A stretch of 64,000 nucleotides of DNA from Methyloligella sp. GL2. GTDB taxonomy: Bacteria; Pseudomonadota; Alphaproteobacteria; Rhizobiales; Methyloligellaceae. The notes under the pieces were generated by a model. It searched no databases. It worked only from the letters and a program-made list of their open reading frames with translations, and had not been told where the DNA came from. A program made the position numbers and the translations under genes. Shown here one piece after another: positions 18,928-27,569 of the stretch. The stretch is taken from the NCBI RefSeq assembly GCF_013341275.1, contig NZ_CP054476.1, positions 62,001 to 126,000 on the forward strand, given 5' to 3'. Within the stretch, counting starts at the first letter, position 1, and every line of letters starts with the position of its first letter.

Positions 18928-20262
18928 ATGTCCCCGCCTGTCCGGTCCATCACAAGCGACGAAACTCTTCCCCAATCCGCCGATCTCGTCATCATCGGCG
19001 GCGGCATTGTCGGCTGCTCTGCCGCCTACTACGCCGCGTCACGCGGCCTCTCCGTCGTGGTGGTGGAGAAGGGCCATGTCGGCGGCGAGCAATCGAGCCG
19101 CAATTGGGGCTGGGTGCGCCAGCAGGGCCGCGCCGTGGCGGAGATGCCGCTGTCACGGGAGAGCTTGCGGCTATGGGGCGAGTTGCAGACAAAGTCGGAG
19201 GCCGATCTCGGCTTCCGCCATGCCGGGGTGCTCTACGTCACCGAGGATCAGCCCGACATGGAGCGCTGGGAGCGCTGGCAGAAGAAGGCCGCCCAGCATC
19301 AGATCGAGAGCCGGCTGTTAAGCGCCACCGAGGCCAAGGCGATGACGCCGGGCTGCACCATCCCCTGGATCGGCGGGCTCTATACGGAGAATGACGGCCG
19401 CGCCGAACCGGCGCTGGCCGCACCCGGCATTGCCGAGATGGCGCGCAAAGCGGGCGCGGTGATCGTGCAGCACTGCGCGGCGCGCGGGCTGGAGCTGGAA
19501 GCGGGCCGGGTCTCCGCCGTGGTCACCGAGAAGGGCCGGATAAAGACCTCGCGCGCGATCGGCGCCGGCGGGGTTTGGTCGGCGCTGTTCTGCCGCCGCC
19601 ACGGGGTCGAGGTGCCGATCCTCGGCGTGCGCCACACCGCGGCGGCAACGACGCCCGCCCCGGAGGTCACCGGCGGGATGATCGGCACCTCGCCTTTCAC
19701 CATCCGCCGTCGCACCGATGGCGGCTATACCCTCTCCAAGCGAAGCCCGCTTCTGTTCGAGCTGACGCCGTCGGCCTTCCGGCATTTCTTCGCCTTCTGG
19801 CCGGCTTTCCTGCGCGAAGGCAAGTCTATGAAGATCCGCTTCGGGCGGGCCTTCTTCGAGGCTTTGGCAACGCCGAAAACCTGGCCGCTGGACGGCCCCT
19901 CGCCGTTCGAGAAGGAAAGCGCGCGCGTGCTGGACCCGGCGCCGGATCCGCAGCTTCTGAAGCTGGCGCTGGACAATCTGCGCAAGGCCTATCCGGCGCT
20001 TTCGAAGACCGAGCTGGCGATGAGCTGGGGCGGGACCATCGATGCGACGCCCGATGCGATCCCGGTGATCTCGGCAGTCGATCCGATCCCCGGTTTCTTT
20101 CTTGCCGCCGGCCATAGCGGCCATGGCTTCGGCACCGGACCGGCGGCGGGGCATCTCGCGGTAGACCTTGCCACGGGTGTGGCGCCCATCGTCGATCCCG
20201 CCCCGTTCCGCTTCTCGCGCATGGTGGACGGCAGCAAGCTGATTCCCGAGACGGGGTTTTAG
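18928..20262 (+). CDS. FAD-dependent oxidoreductase, D-amino-acid-oxidase (DAO) family
   Basis: A 444-residue flavoenzyme with an N-terminal FAD-binding Rossmann motif (VIIGGGIVGCSAAYY, about 21-35), the acidic ribose ligand VVVVEK, and a C-terminal DAO ending GFFLAAGHSGHGFGTGPAAGHLAVD. It resembles the glycine/D-amino-acid or opine oxidase-like group that oxidises amines or N-substituted amino acids; the substrate cannot be read from sequence. The conserved segment SSRNWGWVRQQGR (about 52-64) is common in this subgroup. No transporter or partner subunit adjoins it. Confidence 0.85.
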   Translation: MSPPVRSITSDETLPQSADLVIIGGGIVGCSAAYYAASRGLSVVVVEKGHVGGEQSSRNWGWVRQQGRAVAEMPLSRESLRLWGELQTKSEADLGFRHAGVLYVTEDQPDMERWERWQKKAAQHQIESRLLSATEAKAMTPGCTIPWIGGLYTENDGRAEPALAAPGIAEMARKAGAVIVQHCAARGLELEAGRVSAVVTEKGRIKTSRAIGAGGVWSALFCRRHGVEVPILGVRHTAAATTPAPEVTGGMIGTSPFTIRRRTDGGYTLSKRSPLLFELTPSAFRHFFAFWPAFLREGKSMKIRFGRAFFEALATPKTWPLDGPSPFEKESARVLDPAPDPQLLKLALDNLRKAYPALSKTELAMSWGGTIDATPDAIPVISAVDPIPGFFLAAGHSGHGFGTGPAAGHLAVDLATGVAPIVDPAPFRFSRMVDGSKLIPETGF

Positions 20263-20780
20263 GGGCGGCCCGGGCCTTCATGGTTCGAGACGCGCTTCCT
20301 TTGGAAGCGCCCTCACCATGAGGAGGTAGGACGAGGCGCGCGGCCGACGAGGAGCACGGCCTAAGACCGCCTCATCCTGAGGGCGGGCATTGCGCTCAAG
20401 TAGCGAAGCGGTAGCGCATGGGCTTGCCCGCGTCTCGAAGGAGAGGCGGTCTCACTCGCACCGGTCATACCGGCAACAGCCGGTATCCAGCGGCAAATGC
20501 CGGGACCGCTAGCTGGATGCCGGCTTGAGCCGGCATGACGGATGAGTGTTGGCTAAAGCGCTCACAAGAATCGTCATGGCCGGGCGTGTCCCGGCCATCC
20601 ACGTCTTTAATCGTTGCAGCCATTGTTTCGTGGATACCCGGCACATTTTTGGACGCTACCGCGCTTCGCGCTACTTGAGCGGGGCCAGGCAGGACGATGG
20701 AGGGGGACGAAGCTCTCATGTGGGCAGTGCGCTCAGCGCTGCTGACGGGGATGGCGCGAGCGCCTATATTCCCCCTCATC
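20263..20780. repeat. Repeat-filled gap upstream of polA
   Basis: No gene in these 518 bases. They contain a palindrome shared with 62.6 kb (20280-20324), a composite element at 20310-20451 that is an inverted, diverged copy of 8233-8360, a BIME-like pair at 20464-20540 and a GTCATGGCCGGGCG...CCATCCACG hairpin at 20573-20603. The remaining ~80 bases lead into polA and may hold its promoter. Confidence 0.8.
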
Positions 20781-23735
20781 ATGAGCCTCATTGACAGCGC
20801 CGAGCGCGCCGCGGCCAAACCCGTCGCTAAGGGAGACCATGTCTATCTGGTCGACGGGTCCGGCTATATCTTTCGTGCCTATCACGCCCTGCCGCCCCTG
20901 ACGCGCCCCTCCGACGGGCTGCCCATCGGCGCGGTGCACGGGTTCTGCGCCATGCTGTGGAAACTGCTCCGCGACGCCGGGGAGCTGCAGCCGCCGACCC
21001 ATCTGGCGGTGGTGTTCGACTATTCGGAGAAGACCTTCCGCAACGAGCTCTACGCCGATTACAAGGCGCACCGGCCCGAGACGCCGGAGGATCTGCGGCC
21101 GCAATTTCCGCTGATCCGCGATGCGGTGAAGGCGTTCAACGTCGCCTGCATCGAGCAGAAGGGCTACGAGGCGGACGACATCATCGCCACTTATGCCGCC
21201 CAGGCCGCCTCCGCCGGGGCCGACGTCACCATCGTCTCCTCCGACAAGGATCTGATGCAGCTCGTGCAGCCGGGCGTCGCCATGTACGACACCATGAAGA
21301 ACAAGGTGATCGGCGAGGAAGAGGTGGTGGAGAAGTTCGGCGTGCCGCCGAACAAGGTGATCGACGTGCAATCGCTGATCGGCGATCCCACTGACAACGT
21401 GCCCGGCGTCCCCGGCATCGGGGTGAAGACCGCCGCGCTGCTGATCAACGAATATGGCGATCTGGATTCGCTGCTCGGCCGCGCCGAGGAGATCAAGCAG
21501 AACAAGCGGCGCGAGAACCTGATCGAATATGCCGACCAGGCGCGGCTTTCCCGCAGCCTGGTAACGCTGGAGCAAGACGTGCCGCTAGAGGTGCCGCTGG
21601 ACCTGACCGCGGTGCGTGCCCCGGAAGCAGAAGCGCTGACCGGCTTCATGCGCGAGATGGAGTTCACCACGCTGCTGCGCCGGGTGGCGGAGGGGTTGGG
21701 CCACGAGCTGCCCGAGGGCGTTGCGCCGGCCAAGAGCAAGGCGCGCGCGAAAAAGGACAATTACGATCACCCGCTTCGCAAGCGGACCGACGGCGCCGCC
21801 GATATGACCGCGCCGATGCGGGCCGACGGCGAAGCCGGCTCGCCGGGGCAGCTTGCGCTGAACCGGGAAGCCTCGCTGCAGGCGATTCCCTTCGAGCGCG
21901 AGAAATACGAGGTGGTGACGGACCTCGCCCGGCTGGAGGCGCTGCTGACCGCGGCACGGGAATGCGGCCATCTCGCCTTCGCCGCCAAGCTGACCGGCCC
22001 TCACCCCATGGCGGGCGAGTTGGCCGGATTTGCGCTGGCGGTGGAGCCGGGCAAGGCGACCTATGTGCCCCTGACCCATCGCAGCGAGGAAGGTTTGGAG
22101 CTCGGCGGCGACAAGCCGGAGCAGATCGCCATGCGCGATGCGCTCGATGCGATCAAGCCTGTGCTGGAGGATGCCAGCCTGCTCAAGATCATGACCGGCG
22201 CCAAGTTCCAGCTCATCGCAATGCAGCGCACCGGCATTGCGATTCAAGGCTTCGACGATCCCTGTCTGATCTCCTATGCGCTGGATGCGGGACGCAGAGA
22301 CCATCTGCCCGACAAGCTCGCCTTCGCGCTGTTCGGCCATATCTGCCTGACGCCCAAGGAAGTGATGGGCACGGGAAAATCCGCCGTCACCTTCGACCTG
22401 GTGCCGATCGAGCGGGCGGCAGAGGCCGCCGGCGAAGAGGTGGATGTGGCGCTGCGGCTTTGGCTGGCGCTGAAACCCCGTCTGCCGGCGGAGCATGTCA
22501 CCACCGTTTACGAGACGCTGGAGCGTCCGCTTGCCCCGGTGCTGGCGGAGATGGAAGCGCGCGGCGTGCGCATCGATCGCTCCTTCCTCGGCGGGCTGTC
22601 GGGCAAGTTCGCCCAAGAGCTGGCGCGGATCGAGATGGAGATCGAAAGCCTGGCCGGCGAGACCTTCAATATCGGCTCGCCCAAGCAGCTCGGCGAAATC
22701 CTGTTCGACAAGATGGGGATTCCCGGCGGCAAGAAGACCAAGACCGGGGCCTGGTCGACGGATGCCTCGATCCTGGAAGAGCTGGCGGCAAGCGGCCACG
22801 AGCTGCCGGAGAAGGTGCTGCAATGGCGGCAGCTCGCCAAGCTGAAGAGCACCTATACGGACGCGCTGCCGACCTTCATCGACGAGACGACGGGCCGGGT
22901 GCACACCTCTTACGTGCTGGCGGCGACTACCACGGGCCGGCTCTCCAGCCAGGACCCGAATCTGCAGAATATCCCGGTGCGCACCGAAGAGGGCCGCGCC
23001 ATCCGCAAGGCCTTCATCGCGGAGCCGGGCAAGCTGCTGATCTCGGCCGATTACAGCCAGATCGAGCTGCGCGTGCTGGCGCATATGGCCGATATCCCGG
23101 CCCTCACCCAAGCCTTCGCCGACGATCTCGACATTCATGCCATGACGGCGAGCGAGATGTTCGGCGTGCCGATCGAGGGAATGGATCCGAGCGTCCGCCG
23201 CAAGGCCAAGGCGATCAATTTCGGCATCATCTACGGCATCTCGGCCTTTGGCCTCGCCAATCAGCTGCGCATCCCGCGGGGCGAGGCGGCCGATTACATC
23301 AACACCTATTTCGAGCGCTTCCCCGGCATCAAGGACTACATGGAAGCGATGAAGGCGGAGTGCCACCACACCGGCTATGTCTCCACCATCTTCGGGCGCA
23401 AGGTGCATTACCCGCAGATCAACACCAAGAACCCGAGCCTGCGCGGCAATTTCGAGCGGGCGGCGATCAACGCGCCGATCCAGGGCTCGGCGGCGGATAT
23501 CATCCGCCGGGCGATGATCAAGATGTCGGCGGCGCTGGAGGATGCGGGGCTTTCCGCCAAGATGCTGATGCAGGTGCATGACGAGCTGGTGTTCGAGGCG
23601 GACGAGGCGGAAGCCGAAGCGACGATGAAGATCGCCCGAGAGGTGATGACCCGCGCCGCGGAGCCGGTGCTACAGCTCAAAGTCCCGCTGAAGGTCGACG
23701 CCCGCGCGGGCGCCAACTGGGAGGCCGCGCATTAG
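20781..23735 (+). CDS. polA: DNA polymerase I with degenerate proofreading site
   Basis: Okazaki-fragment maturation and repair polymerase, 984 residues from ATG 20781 (the frame is open further upstream into repeat DNA, but Pol I similarity starts here). The 5'-3' exonuclease domain (1-300) is intact (EADDIIATYA, SSDKDLMQLV, IGDPTDNVPGVPGIG). The polymerase domain is intact (SADYSQIELRVLAHM, KAINFGIIYGIS, MQVHDELVFE). The 3'-5' exonuclease domain keeps its length and fold pattern but its metal ligands are replaced: FDTET becomes FAAKL (400-404), KYD becomes KFQ (Gln 477) and the D501 equivalent is Glu 553. Proofreading is therefore probably absent. Confidence 0.95.
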   Translation: MSLIDSAERAAAKPVAKGDHVYLVDGSGYIFRAYHALPPLTRPSDGLPIGAVHGFCAMLWKLLRDAGELQPPTHLAVVFDYSEKTFRNELYADYKAHRPETPEDLRPQFPLIRDAVKAFNVACIEQKGYEADDIIATYAAQAASAGADVTIVSSDKDLMQLVQPGVAMYDTMKNKVIGEEEVVEKFGVPPNKVIDVQSLIGDPTDNVPGVPGIGVKTAALLINEYGDLDSLLGRAEEIKQNKRRENLIEYADQARLSRSLVTLEQDVPLEVPLDLTAVRAPEAEALTGFMREMEFTTLLRRVAEGLGHELPEGVAPAKSKARAKKDNYDHPLRKRTDGAADMTAPMRADGEAGSPGQLALNREASLQAIPFEREKYEVVTDLARLEALLTAARECGHLAFAAKLTGPHPMAGELAGFALAVEPGKATYVPLTHRSEEGLELGGDKPEQIAMRDALDAIKPVLEDASLLKIMTGAKFQLIAMQRTGIAIQGFDDPCLISYALDAGRRDHLPDKLAFALFGHICLTPKEVMGTGKSAVTFDLVPIERAAEAAGEEVDVALRLWLALKPRLPAEHVTTVYETLERPLAPVLAEMEARGVRIDRSFLGGLSGKFAQELARIEMEIESLAGETFNIGSPKQLGEILFDKMGIPGGKKTKTGAWSTDASILEELAASGHELPEKVLQWRQLAKLKSTYTDALPTFIDETTGRVHTSYVLAATTTGRLSSQDPNLQNIPVRTEEGRAIRKAFIAEPGKLLISADYSQIELRVLAHMADIPALTQAFADDLDIHAMTASEMFGVPIEGMDPSVRRKAKAINFGIIYGISAFGLANQLRIPRGEAADYINTYFERFPGIKDYMEAMKAECHHTGYVSTIFGRKVHYPQINTKNPSLRGNFERAAINAPIQGSAADIIRRAMIKMSAALEDAGLSAKMLMQVHDELVFEADEAEAEATMKIAREVMTRAAEPVLQLKVPLKVDARAGANWEAAH

Positions 23736-23757
23736 GGGAGCGCGGCGCTCCCTCTTC
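23736..23757 (+). terminator. Possible polA terminator hairpin
   Basis: GGGAGCG and CGCTCCC (23736-23742 and 23746-23752) form a 7-bp stem directly after the TAG stop, followed by TCTTCT. The stem is strong but the U-tract is poor, so this is a weak intrinsic terminator at best. Confidence 0.4.
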
Positions 23758-24110
23758 TACAAATAGACGTCACCCTCGGGCTTGACCCGAGGGTCCATGC
23801 CGTTGCCGAGCCGCTTGCTCCTGACGTTACGTCGGCCGCTGATCGAGACGTGCGGTAACGGCGTGGATGCCCGGAGCTCTTTTTGCGCTACCGCGCTCCG
23901 CGCTACTTGAGCGTGGCCGGGCATGACGAAAGAGGACGTGGCACGGCGCCGTGCCCCCTCGGAGGCCGTCATATCGGCAACAGCCGGTATCCAGCTCCAC
24001 AGGGAGAACTTGCCTCTGGATTCCGGCTTTCGCCGGAATGACGCCGTGCCTATCTGAATGGCGTCATGGCCGGGCGTGTCCCGGCCATCCACGATTTACC
24101 CGGCGCTAGG
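23758..24110. repeat. Repeat cluster between polA and the COG4315 gene
   Basis: The gap to 24236 contains no gene. It has a CCCTCGGGCTTGACCCGAGGG palindrome (near 23770), a GTGGATGCCCGG...GCCGGGCATGACG element (23862-23927), a BIME-like pair (23968-24043) and a GTCATGGCCGGGCG hairpin (24063-24093). Very similar modules recur on the far side of the COG4315 gene. About 120 bases (24110-24230) look like ordinary upstream DNA. Confidence 0.8.
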
Positions 24111-24236
24111 GCTGTCTCAGCTTTTTCATCCCCGCTTCATGCAAGATGGGCCTTGCGCGCGTAACATGGCTTTGCGCGCAACCAGGCGCAAGCACCCCGC
24201 ATTGCGCCTTCTAAGAAACGCCGAAGGAGAACGCCG

Positions 24237-24704
24237 ATGATCCGACATGGTCTGGCGGCGATGCTGATCGCCGCAGCGACGAGCCTTATGTTGAGCCAAG
24301 CCGCCTTCGCCGCCGAGGACGGCATCACCGTGGTGGAGAGCGAAAAGTTCGGCCCCTATATCGCCGACAGCGCGGGCAAGCCGCTTTATCTGTTCACCAG
24401 CGACAAGCAGGGCGCCGGCTACGCCACGCCGTCGAGCGTCTGCAAGGATGACTGCGCCACGGCCTGGCCGCCTTTCATGGTGGGGAAATCGCCGGCGCCG
24501 GGCGATGGGGTGAAGGCGCATCTGGTCGGCACGATGAACCGATCGGGCAAGAGCCAAGCCACCTATAACGGCTGGCCGCTGTACTATTTCATCAAGGATG
24601 AGGGCAAGGACGCCCCGCAAGGCCAGGACAAGCACGGCTTCGGCGGCGAGTGGTATCTGCTGACGCCCGACGGCGAGAAGGTGCACGAGGGCGACGAGGA
24701 CTAG
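24237..24704 (+). CDS. Secreted COG4315-type protein (PF03640 repeat)
   Basis: A 155-residue exported protein: signal peptide to AFA (about residue 25), then two copies of the family repeat with the pattern G-K-x-L-Y-x-F-x-x-D (GKPLYLFTSDKQG and GWPLYYFIKDEGKD) and a conserved CKDDCATAWPPF with two cysteines. The family (secreted repeat with Y-X4-D motif) occurs in many soil bacteria, and its function is not established. AAGGAGA gives a strong ribosome binding site. The gene is enclosed on both sides by the same palindromic repeat modules. Confidence 0.85.
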   Translation: MIRHGLAAMLIAAATSLMLSQAAFAAEDGITVVESEKFGPYIADSAGKPLYLFTSDKQGAGYATPSSVCKDDCATAWPPFMVGKSPAPGDGVKAHLVGTMNRSGKSQATYNGWPLYYFIKDEGKDAPQGQDKHGFGGEWYLLTPDGEKVHEGDED

Positions 24705-25168
24705 CGTCGTTCCCCCGGCGCCAGACTGGCCAACGCTGATCGAGACGAGCGGTAACGGCGTGGATGCCCGGATCAAGTCCGGGCATGACGACGGAGGGTG
24801 TGGCAACCACAGTGCCCCAAGCAAAGCGTCATGGCCGGGCGTGTCCCGGCCATCCACGATTTGCTTATCCGCTTTCCAAAAGAGACCGCCATCCTTCGAG
24901 GCGCGCTAAAGCGCGCTCCTCAGGATGACGGACACTCTGCCCGCAAACGTCATACCGGCAACAGCCGGTATCCAGCTCCAAATGCCATGCCCGTTTCTGG
25001 ATTCCGGCTTACGCCGGAATGACGCCGTGCCTACCTGCACAGCGTCATGCTGAGGCGCACGCCAAAGGCGTGCCTCGAAGCAGGCGCATTGCGCTCCAGC
25101 TCCATCCTTCGAGGCGCGCTAAAGCGCGCTCCTCAGGATGACGGCTGCGGCAGCGCGCCGGAAGCCGA
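24705..25168. repeat. Repeat cluster downstream of the COG4315 gene
   Basis: No gene. From left to right: a GTGGATGCCCGGATC...CCGGGCATGACG hairpin (24758-24790), GTCATGGCCGGGCG...CCATCCACG (24828-24858), a TTCGAGGCGCGC hairpin with TCAGGATGACGG end (24893-24930), a BIME-like pair (24949-25024), and two further GAGGCGC-type palindromes (25043-25085, 25104-25143). The same modules occur at 20.3 and 23.8 kb. Confidence 0.8.
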
Positions 25169-26665
25169 CTAAACCACGATGCTGGCCCCGCCGCGGCGGG
25201 GGTCGCCGGCCCCTTCCAGCGTGCTGTCGGCGTCGAGCTTTGCCGCATGCACCCCGCCGAAGAACAGGTTCGGCGCGGGCCAGGGCTTGACGTCTTCCGC
25301 CTCGGCGACCGCCTGCTCGATGCCCCCGATCCCCGGCTCGAAGCTGAGCGTGCCGCATTTCTCCACATGCATGCGCGGGGCGGAGACCGCATCCTCGAGG
25401 CTCATGCTGCGCTCGATCAGATTGAGGGCGACTTGCAAGACGGCGGTGCGGATACGGTTGGAGCCGCCGGTACCCAATGCCGCCACGCTGCCATCGGCGC
25501 CCATGATCACCGTCGGCGCCATCATCGAGGAAAGCCGCGTCCCCTCGCACCAGCCTTCCGTGCCGACCAGATCCTCCTCGCCCAGCATATTGTTCAGCAT
25601 GAAGCCGTGCTCGCCGACCATATGGCCGTTGCCCTCGCCATTGGAGACGGTGACGGCGGCGGCGTTTCCGGCGGCATCGATGACGCTGATATGGGTGGTG
25701 CCGCGATAGGCCGGCTTGTGCCCTTTGAGCGATGCGATCTCGTCCTTCAGCTTGCCGGATTGCAGCAGATCGCCCAGCTCGGCGCCATGGCTCTGGCGTG
25801 CCTGGTTGGTGGCGCAGAGCGCCCGGTAAAGCACGAGGCTATTTGCAGGGCCGTCTCCGCCCGCTTCCAGCGCCGCAAGGCCGTAGGCGATTAGCGCCCC
25901 GCTGGCAGCGGGCGGCGGGTTCAGCGCCAGCTCGGCGCCGCGATGCCGCCAGAGGAGCGGCTTCCGCCGCGCGACTTGGTAGCTGCGCAGATCCTCCAAG
26001 GCGAGATGACCGCCCTCCGCCGCCGATTGCTCGGCGATGGCCTGAGCGATCTCGCCCTCGGCAAAGGGGCGCGGGCCTTCCTCGGCCAAAAGCGCCAGAC
26101 TTTCCGCCGCGCCGGGATTTTCGAAGCGATCGCCTTCGCCCAAGAGCTTGCCATTGGGGGCAAAGACGGACGCGGCGCTTTCGCTGGCGGTCAGGATCGG
26201 CGCCACCACCTGGAACAGATAGGCCTGGAACGCGCTCAACGGAAAACCCTGGCGTCCGGCCGCGATGGCATGCTCGAACAGCTGGGAAAGCGGCCGGGTG
26301 CAAAGCGCGCCGTGAATCTCGGCGATGCCCTGCGCCATGCCGGGCGTGGCGCTAGCGCCGAGCCCGATATGGAATTCCTGGGTGGCGGGGCCGAAATCGG
26401 CGAGGATGGCGAGCAGCGCGGTCTCGTCGGCCGCACGGCGCTTCAGCGGCGTCTCGACGAAGAAATCGTAGAGCGCCGCGTCGCCGCCGGCGGGCTTGGC
26501 CATCAGAAAGCCACCGCCGCCGAGCGAAGCCAGCACCGGCTCGACGATGGTGGCCATGGCGAGACCGGCCAGGGCGGCGTCGAACGCATTGCCGCCCTCG
26601 CTTAGAATTTCTGCCGCGGCCTCGGCAGTCAGAGGATGACCGGCCGCGACGACACCTTTCTGCAT
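25169..26665 (-). CDS. ggt: Gamma-glutamyltransferase family Ntn-hydrolase
   Basis: Predicted self-processing Ntn hydrolase that cleaves or transfers gamma-glutamyl groups, for example from glutathione. The 498-residue protein begins MQKGVVAAGHPLTAEAAAEIL and lacks a signal peptide, so it should be cytoplasmic, unlike periplasmic Ggt of E. coli (about 580 residues). The autoprocessing nucleophile lies in YRGTTHISVID, and the substrate loop is LGTGGSNRIRTAVLQV. It follows the HugZ-like gene by 9 bp, so the two form an operon. The precise substrate is uncertain. Confidence 0.85.
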   Translation of the reverse strand: MQKGVVAAGHPLTAEAAAEILSEGGNAFDAALAGLAMATIVEPVLASLGGGGFLMAKPAGGDAALYDFFVETPLKRRAADETALLAILADFGPATQEFHIGLGASATPGMAQGIAEIHGALCTRPLSQLFEHAIAAGRQGFPLSAFQAYLFQVVAPILTASESAASVFAPNGKLLGEGDRFENPGAAESLALLAEEGPRPFAEGEIAQAIAEQSAAEGGHLALEDLRSYQVARRKPLLWRHRGAELALNPPPAASGALIAYGLAALEAGGDGPANSLVLYRALCATNQARQSHGAELGDLLQSGKLKDEIASLKGHKPAYRGTTHISVIDAAGNAAAVTVSNGEGNGHMVGEHGFMLNNMLGEEDLVGTEGWCEGTRLSSMMAPTVIMGADGSVAALGTGGSNRIRTAVLQVALNLIERSMSLEDAVSAPRMHVEKCGTLSFEPGIGGIEQAVAEAEDVKPWPAPNLFFGGVHAAKLDADSTLEGAGDPRRGGASIVV

Positions 26666-26674
26666 GACTTGAAC

Positions 26675-27415
26675 TTACGCCGCTTTGGCGCGGGCCTTCT
26701 GCGCCAGGGCGACGAGGGCCTTATGCACGTCTTCGGCGGCGGTGGCCCGGGCATCGAAGGGAAGCCGCAGCATGTCGGGCCCCAGCTGCAAATCGCAGCC
26801 TTCGCCATCGCAGGAGACCATGCGCCAGGGCCCGGGCTTTGCGCCCAGAAGCTGGGTGGCGTAGAGCTCGATGGCGTCGGCATGATCGTCGTTCATATGC
26901 TCGATCATGCCCTGCTCGGCTTCGAACAGCCCCTCCAGCCCGCTGACATCGGCCAGCAGCTCTTCGGGGGTGAAATCGAGAATGCGGCCGAACCCGCCGA
27001 TATAATGGGCGCCTTCGGGCACCAGGCGCCAGAAGCCGAAATCCTTGAAGCTTTCATAGCCGGACGCGGAGGGGTGGCGGGCGACGAAACGCTTGGCCAG
27101 CAACGCATCCTCCACCGGTTCGGCCTTGCCGTGCACGGAGATACGCGCCCCTTCCAGCGGATTGCCGAAACCGTCCGTGCCGTCGATGAGGATTGAAGCG
27201 CGCGGATCAGACACTAAATTCTTAGTATGGCGGGCCAGGGTCGAGATCAGAAAGGTCGGCGCGCCTTGCGCATCGGTGGCCAAGGTCACCAGGGAGGCGT
27301 AAGGATAACCTTGCTCGGCATCCAATGTCGCCAAAGCTCCTTTCAAGGCGCTGCGTAGTAGCGTCCTTGCATCTGCAGCCAATTCCTCCCGGCTCGGGTT
27401 ATTCTCAGCAGGCAT
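26675..27415 (-). CDS. HugZ-like split-barrel protein (pyridoxamine-phosphate-oxidase fold, DUF2470)
   Basis: A 246-residue protein with an N-terminal FMN/haem-binding split barrel (ALKGALATLDAEQGYPYASLVTL to GKAEPVED) and a C-terminal DUF2470 domain (MIEHMNDDHADAIELYA). HugZ proteins degrade or bind haem; others in the group are flavin oxidoreductases. The histidine needed for haem in HugZ cannot be verified by eye. First gene of a two-gene unit with the gamma-glutamyltransferase and divergent from chvI. Confidence 0.8.
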   Translation of the reverse strand: MPAENNPSREELAADARTLLRSALKGALATLDAEQGYPYASLVTLATDAQGAPTFLISTLARHTKNLVSDPRASILIDGTDGFGNPLEGARISVHGKAEPVEDALLAKRFVARHPSASGYESFKDFGFWRLVPEGAHYIGGFGRILDFTPEELLADVSGLEGLFEAEQGMIEHMNDDHADAIELYATQLLGAKPGPWRMVSCDGEGCDLQLGPDMLRLPFDARATAAEDVHKALVALAQKARAKAA

Positions 27416-27569
27416 ATTTACTTGAACCTCAATGGTCTATATTGATTTCGCGCATAATCGGCCGCGATACCGCGCCCCTAATGCTGCCATAATTTAAGGC
27501 AGCTTTGCGCCCCACACCCAATGACCGACTCACCCCCTGAAGGGGCAAATGCCTTAGAGGCCACTATCA

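Noticed and set aside
20697-20780. Extended N-terminus for polA
   Set aside because: The extra codons lie at the edge of repeat DNA and precede the family start MSLIDSAERAAAK; no homologous extension is known to me.
21585-23579. 664-codon open frame antisense to polA
   Set aside because: No recognisable domain; the opposite strand encodes unmistakable DNA polymerase I.
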